Positions 61,685 to 64,000 of a stretch of DNA of 64,000 nt are shown here, in pieces. The notes under the pieces are model-generated. The model saw only the letters and a list, made by a program, of their open reading frames with translations. It was not told the origin of the DNA and did no database searches. Origin of the DNA: an uncultured Eubacteriales bacterium (GTDB lineage Bacteria > Bacillota > Clostridia > Oscillospirales > UBA644); NCBI GenBank assembly GCA_900547165.1, contig URFZ01000005.1, positions 62,001-126,000 of the forward strand, written 5' to 3'. The position numbers and the translations under genes were made by a program. Position 1 is the stretch's first letter, and the number at the start of each line of letters is the position of its first letter.

Positions 61685-62452
61685 ATGCCGAATAACGATA
61701 GTCTTTTTGAAAATATTTATTCGGCTTTCCTGTCCGCCGTTGAAAAATACAGGCTTGTCGAGGCGGGCGACCGTGTTGCGGTCTGTGTTTCGGGCGGCAA
61801 GGATTCCATGCTTGCGTCTCTGTTTTTTAAGAGATATGCGGCGGCGAATCCGAATGTGACTGTTCGATATATCTGCATGGATCCCGGATACAATGCGGAA
61901 AACAGAAAAATGATAGAGTCGAACGCCGAAAAACTCGGCATACCTCTTGATATTTTTGAGACACAAATATTTGATTCCGTTGTCCGAATAGAAAAGTCTC
62001 CGTGTTATTTGTGCGCGCGTATGCGCAGGGGGTGGCTTTACCGCAAAGCAAAAGAGGAGGGCTGCAACAAAATCGCGCTCGGGCATCACTTTGACGATGT
62101 GACAGAAACCGTGCTAATGTCAACGCTTTACAGCGGACAGTATCAGACAATGCTTCCCGTTATTGATTCAACCAACTTTGAGGGTATGCGCCTTATACGT
62201 CCTTTATATCTTGTCCGTGAGCGGGATATAATAAGATGGAGAGACGAGAACGGACTTTGCTTTTTGAGATGTGCCTGCCGCTTTACGGAAAACGCCGCGG
62301 AGGACGAGCATCTTTCAAAACGTGCGGAGGTCAAAAAACTTATTGCACGTCTTGAAAAGATTGATTCGAAAATTCCTTATAACATATTCAATAGTACACA
62401 CAATGCAGTCCTTGATGAAATTATGCTTGCTTCCGAGGAGAGTTACAAATGA
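61685..62452 (+). CDS. TtcA-like tRNA 2-thiolation enzyme (PP-loop)
   Basis: The 255-residue protein has the PP-loop VCVSGGKDSMLAS, Cys pairs CYLC and later CFLRCAC, and ALGHHFDDVTETVLMSTLYS, as in TtcA/TtuA. These transfer sulfur to a tRNA base (2-thiocytidine in TtcA, position 54 in TtuA) using ATP and an Fe-S cluster. The extra-short form and the CxxC pairs fit a Firmicute TtcA-like paralog. The ATG is preceded by TTTTTTAGAGG, and the stop overlaps the next start. Confidence 0.82.
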   Translation: MPNNDSLFENIYSAFLSAVEKYRLVEAGDRVAVCVSGGKDSMLASLFFKRYAAANPNVTVRYICMDPGYNAENRKMIESNAEKLGIPLDIFETQIFDSVVRIEKSPCYLCARMRRGWLYRKAKEEGCNKIALGHHFDDVTETVLMSTLYSGQYQTMLPVIDSTNFEGMRLIRPLYLVRERDIIRWRDENGLCFLRCACRFTENAAEDEHLSKRAEVKKLIARLEKIDSKIPYNIFNSTHNAVLDEIMLASEESYK

Positions 62453-62829
62453 AAAAACTGTTTTCAAAACTTGATTTTCTCTATCTTGTCCCGCCCGTTC
62501 TGACGCTTCTTATGTGCTTTCTTGTATACATAACAAAAAGTCAGGGACTCGCCGTTGTGAATATGTTTATTACTGCGGCAGGCTATGAAACGGCGACTTT
62601 CATAATCAAGTTTTATTCGCCTTACAGATTCCGTGCGTTTGACCTTGTAAAGATTCTTGTTTCGATGATTCTCGTTTACGGTATATACATCGGTCAGTAT
62701 TTTGTTTCAGGTGTGGCGGATGAAGATATGTGGCCCATTTTGAAAGTGATGATGACCGCAAGCCTTGTGGTTCTTGCTGTTGCGGGTCCGCTTGTTATGC
62801 TTCTGAAAAAACGCAGGGAAGGAGATTGA
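62449..62829 (+). CDS. Hypothetical membrane protein
   Basis: Not recognised. The 126-residue protein has four predicted membrane helices with short loops, and a basic C-terminus (KKRREGD). It overlaps the TtcA-like stop by four bases (ATGA) and precedes a DUF4085-like gene by two bases, so the three are cotranscribed. Confidence 0.6.
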   Translation: MKKLFSKLDFLYLVPPVLTLLMCFLVYITKSQGLAVVNMFITAAGYETATFIIKFYSPYRFRAFDLVKILVSMILVYGIYIGQYFVSGVADEDMWPILKVMMTASLVVLAVAGPLVMLLKKRREGD

Positions 62830-62831
62830 AC

Positions 62832-63551
62832 GTGAGGTATTTTACCAAAGAATGGTATGCTCTCTGCCTGAAAACGTTTCTTGCGGAATTGCTTGAAGAT
62901 GATGAACGCGCCGCGACAAAAGACGAAGACTTTTACAATGAGGTTTTGAAACAGCGTCTCGGCGAAAGTCTTGCCATGCAGGACGAGATAGCAAAAATGT
63001 CCGATGAAGACGTTGAGATTGATATAGGGGAATACGAAACGGACTATTTGAGGGCGCTTGACGAACGGATAAAGGAACTTTCTGCCGTTATTCCCAAGGA
63101 TATTCTTGCAGAGGTTGCGGATATAAGAGTTTTTGCCCTTAATAAGGCAACTCCCGCCTTGCATAAAAAATTGCGCATCTATTGCGACGGCGCACAGCGG
63201 AAAGTGGACGAAACGCTGAAAGCATATGAGGATTATTATAACTCTGTCGATGTTCCGTCCGAAATAGACGACAATCTCGGATTTCATGATGCGGTTATAA
63301 CTTCCGCGGAAATGAAAGACGGCAATTTACGGCTTGATTTCGATATTTCGCAGAGTTTCGCAACGAAGTCGTCAGTTATATTTGCGGACGCAAAAATCCT
63401 TGAAAAGGAAACCGAATTTGAGGGCTGTGTCTGGCTTTACGACGAACTTTATCCTGTTGACGGAGGCTATGAACTTCATATTCTTGCGCAGGCGGCGGAT
63501 ATGGAACACCTTGTTTATTTTACCGTTTTTTGCAAAGATATATTATTCTGA
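62832..63551 (+). CDS. DUF4085-like protein
   Basis: The 239-residue soluble protein begins MRYFTKEWYALCLKTFLAEL from GTG 62832, with GGAAGGAG upstream. This MRYFTKEWY start is typical of DUF4085. A helical N-terminal half is followed by a beta-rich part (DNLGFHDAVITSAEMKDGNL) of the kind that begins with FHDA in related clostridial proteins. The function is unknown. The upstream open codons from 62730 belong to the previous gene in another frame. Confidence 0.65.
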   Translation: MRYFTKEWYALCLKTFLAELLEDDERAATKDEDFYNEVLKQRLGESLAMQDEIAKMSDEDVEIDIGEYETDYLRALDERIKELSAVIPKDILAEVADIRVFALNKATPALHKKLRIYCDGAQRKVDETLKAYEDYYNSVDVPSEIDDNLGFHDAVITSAEMKDGNLRLDFDISQSFATKSSVIFADAKILEKETEFEGCVWLYDELYPVDGGYELHILAQAADMEHLVYFTVFCKDILF

Positions 63552-63577
63552 TTTTCAGTAAGGAGTATTTGAATATA

Positions 63578-64000
63578 TGAACAAAAAAGTTGTACTCGTC
63601 GTTATGGACGGCGTAGGTATCTCGGACAAAGAATACGGCAATGCCGTTGCCGCGGCATATAAGCCGACATTGGATTCTCTCATGGCTTCCTATCCGTGGA
63701 CAAAGATAAAGGCTCACGGCACGGCGGTCGGACTTCCGACCGATGACGATATGGGAAACAGCGAGGTCGGACATAACGCTCTCGGCTGCGGACAGGTTTA
63801 TTCGCAGGGCGCAAAACTTGTAAACGAATCCATCGAAAGCGGCAGTATGTACACTTCCGATATCTGGAAAAAACTTGTTTCGAACTGCAAAGAAAACAAC
63901 TCGACTTTCCATTTCCTCGGACTTCTCAGCGACGGCAACGTTCACTCTCATATAAAGCATCTTCTTTCGATGATAGCCCGTGCAAAACAGGACGGCGTTA
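63578..64000 (+). CDS. gpmI: 2,3-bisphosphoglycerate-independent phosphoglycerate mutase, 3' end cut
   Basis: The open frame from ATG 63578 (AAGGAGTATTTG upstream) runs off the window after 141 codons. It reads MNKKVVLVVMDGVGISDKEYGN, MGNSEVGHNALGCGQ with the phosphoserine-forming Ser, and LSDGNVHSHIKHL, all diagnostic of the Mn-dependent GpmI. It converts 3- to 2-phosphoglycerate in glycolysis. Confidence 0.96.

Overview
The window looks like a chromosome segment of an uncultured, spore-forming, anaerobic Firmicute of class Clostridia. The evidence is a complete spoIIIAA-AH sporulation operon, an Asp23-nusB-xseAB-ispA block next to it, a DUF6472 gene, a HemZ-type radical-SAM enzyme, Gram-positive lipoproteins, strong AGGAGG-type ribosome sites and many sigma-A-like promoters with 17-base spacers. 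There is no rRNA and no CRISPR array. One tRNA gene, Thr(CGT), is present.

Layout. 1-3.4 kb: a cut Nudix gene, a MATE transporter and small enzymes. 3.4-5.2 kb (minus): ECF sigma factor, zinc-finger anti-sigma factor and a membrane protein. 5.5-10.7 kb (minus): an AT-rich restriction island. It holds a broken Dam methylase fused to a helix-turn-helix, dpnD, an apparently intact DpnI endonuclease, a frameshifted second methyltransferase and a large SMC-like ATPase. 10.9-13.1 kb (minus): a GMP synthase ATPase subunit without amidotransferase domain, behind a CofE-like protein. 13.3-19.1 kb: lipoprotein, glycosyltransferase, glyA, rarA, nth. 19.2-21.5 kb (minus): lipoprotein and guaB. 21.6-30.2 kb: spoIIIA operon, then Asp23-nusB-TsaD-like-xseAB-ispA. 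30.6-40.9 kb: pncB, Fe-alcohol dehydrogenase, recJ, rel, dtd, MBL hydrolase, SGNH esterase, hemZ. 41-46.3 kb: rpsU, yqeG, M24 peptidase, tRNA-Thr, a gene-poor gap, a CDF transporter, efp and a metal-rich zinc-ribbon protein. 46.3-58.5 kb is mostly minus strand: acetyltransferase and HAD genes, a surface protein with FIVAR-like repeats, and a lon-engB-rlmB-pseudo-P-type-ATPase-yebC cluster. 58.8-64 kb: a large membrane-anchored glycosidase-like protein, a TtcA-like enzyme, small genes and the start of gpmI.

The most striking feature is the restriction island. DpnI cuts GATC only when its adenine is methylated, so it cannot coexist with an active Dam enzyme. Here the dam gene beside it has lost its 3' end exactly where dpnD begins and carries DPSY instead of DPPY. 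The methyltransferase on the other side of dpnI has no start codon and two frameshifts. This looks like a fossil of a cassette replacement, from a GATC-methylating to a GmATC-cutting state, comparable to the alternative DpnI/DpnII cassettes of pneumococcus. Other notable items are probable pseudoenzymes (a P-type ATPase relative and a glycosidase relative), the split-type GMP synthase and a second TsaD-like protein.
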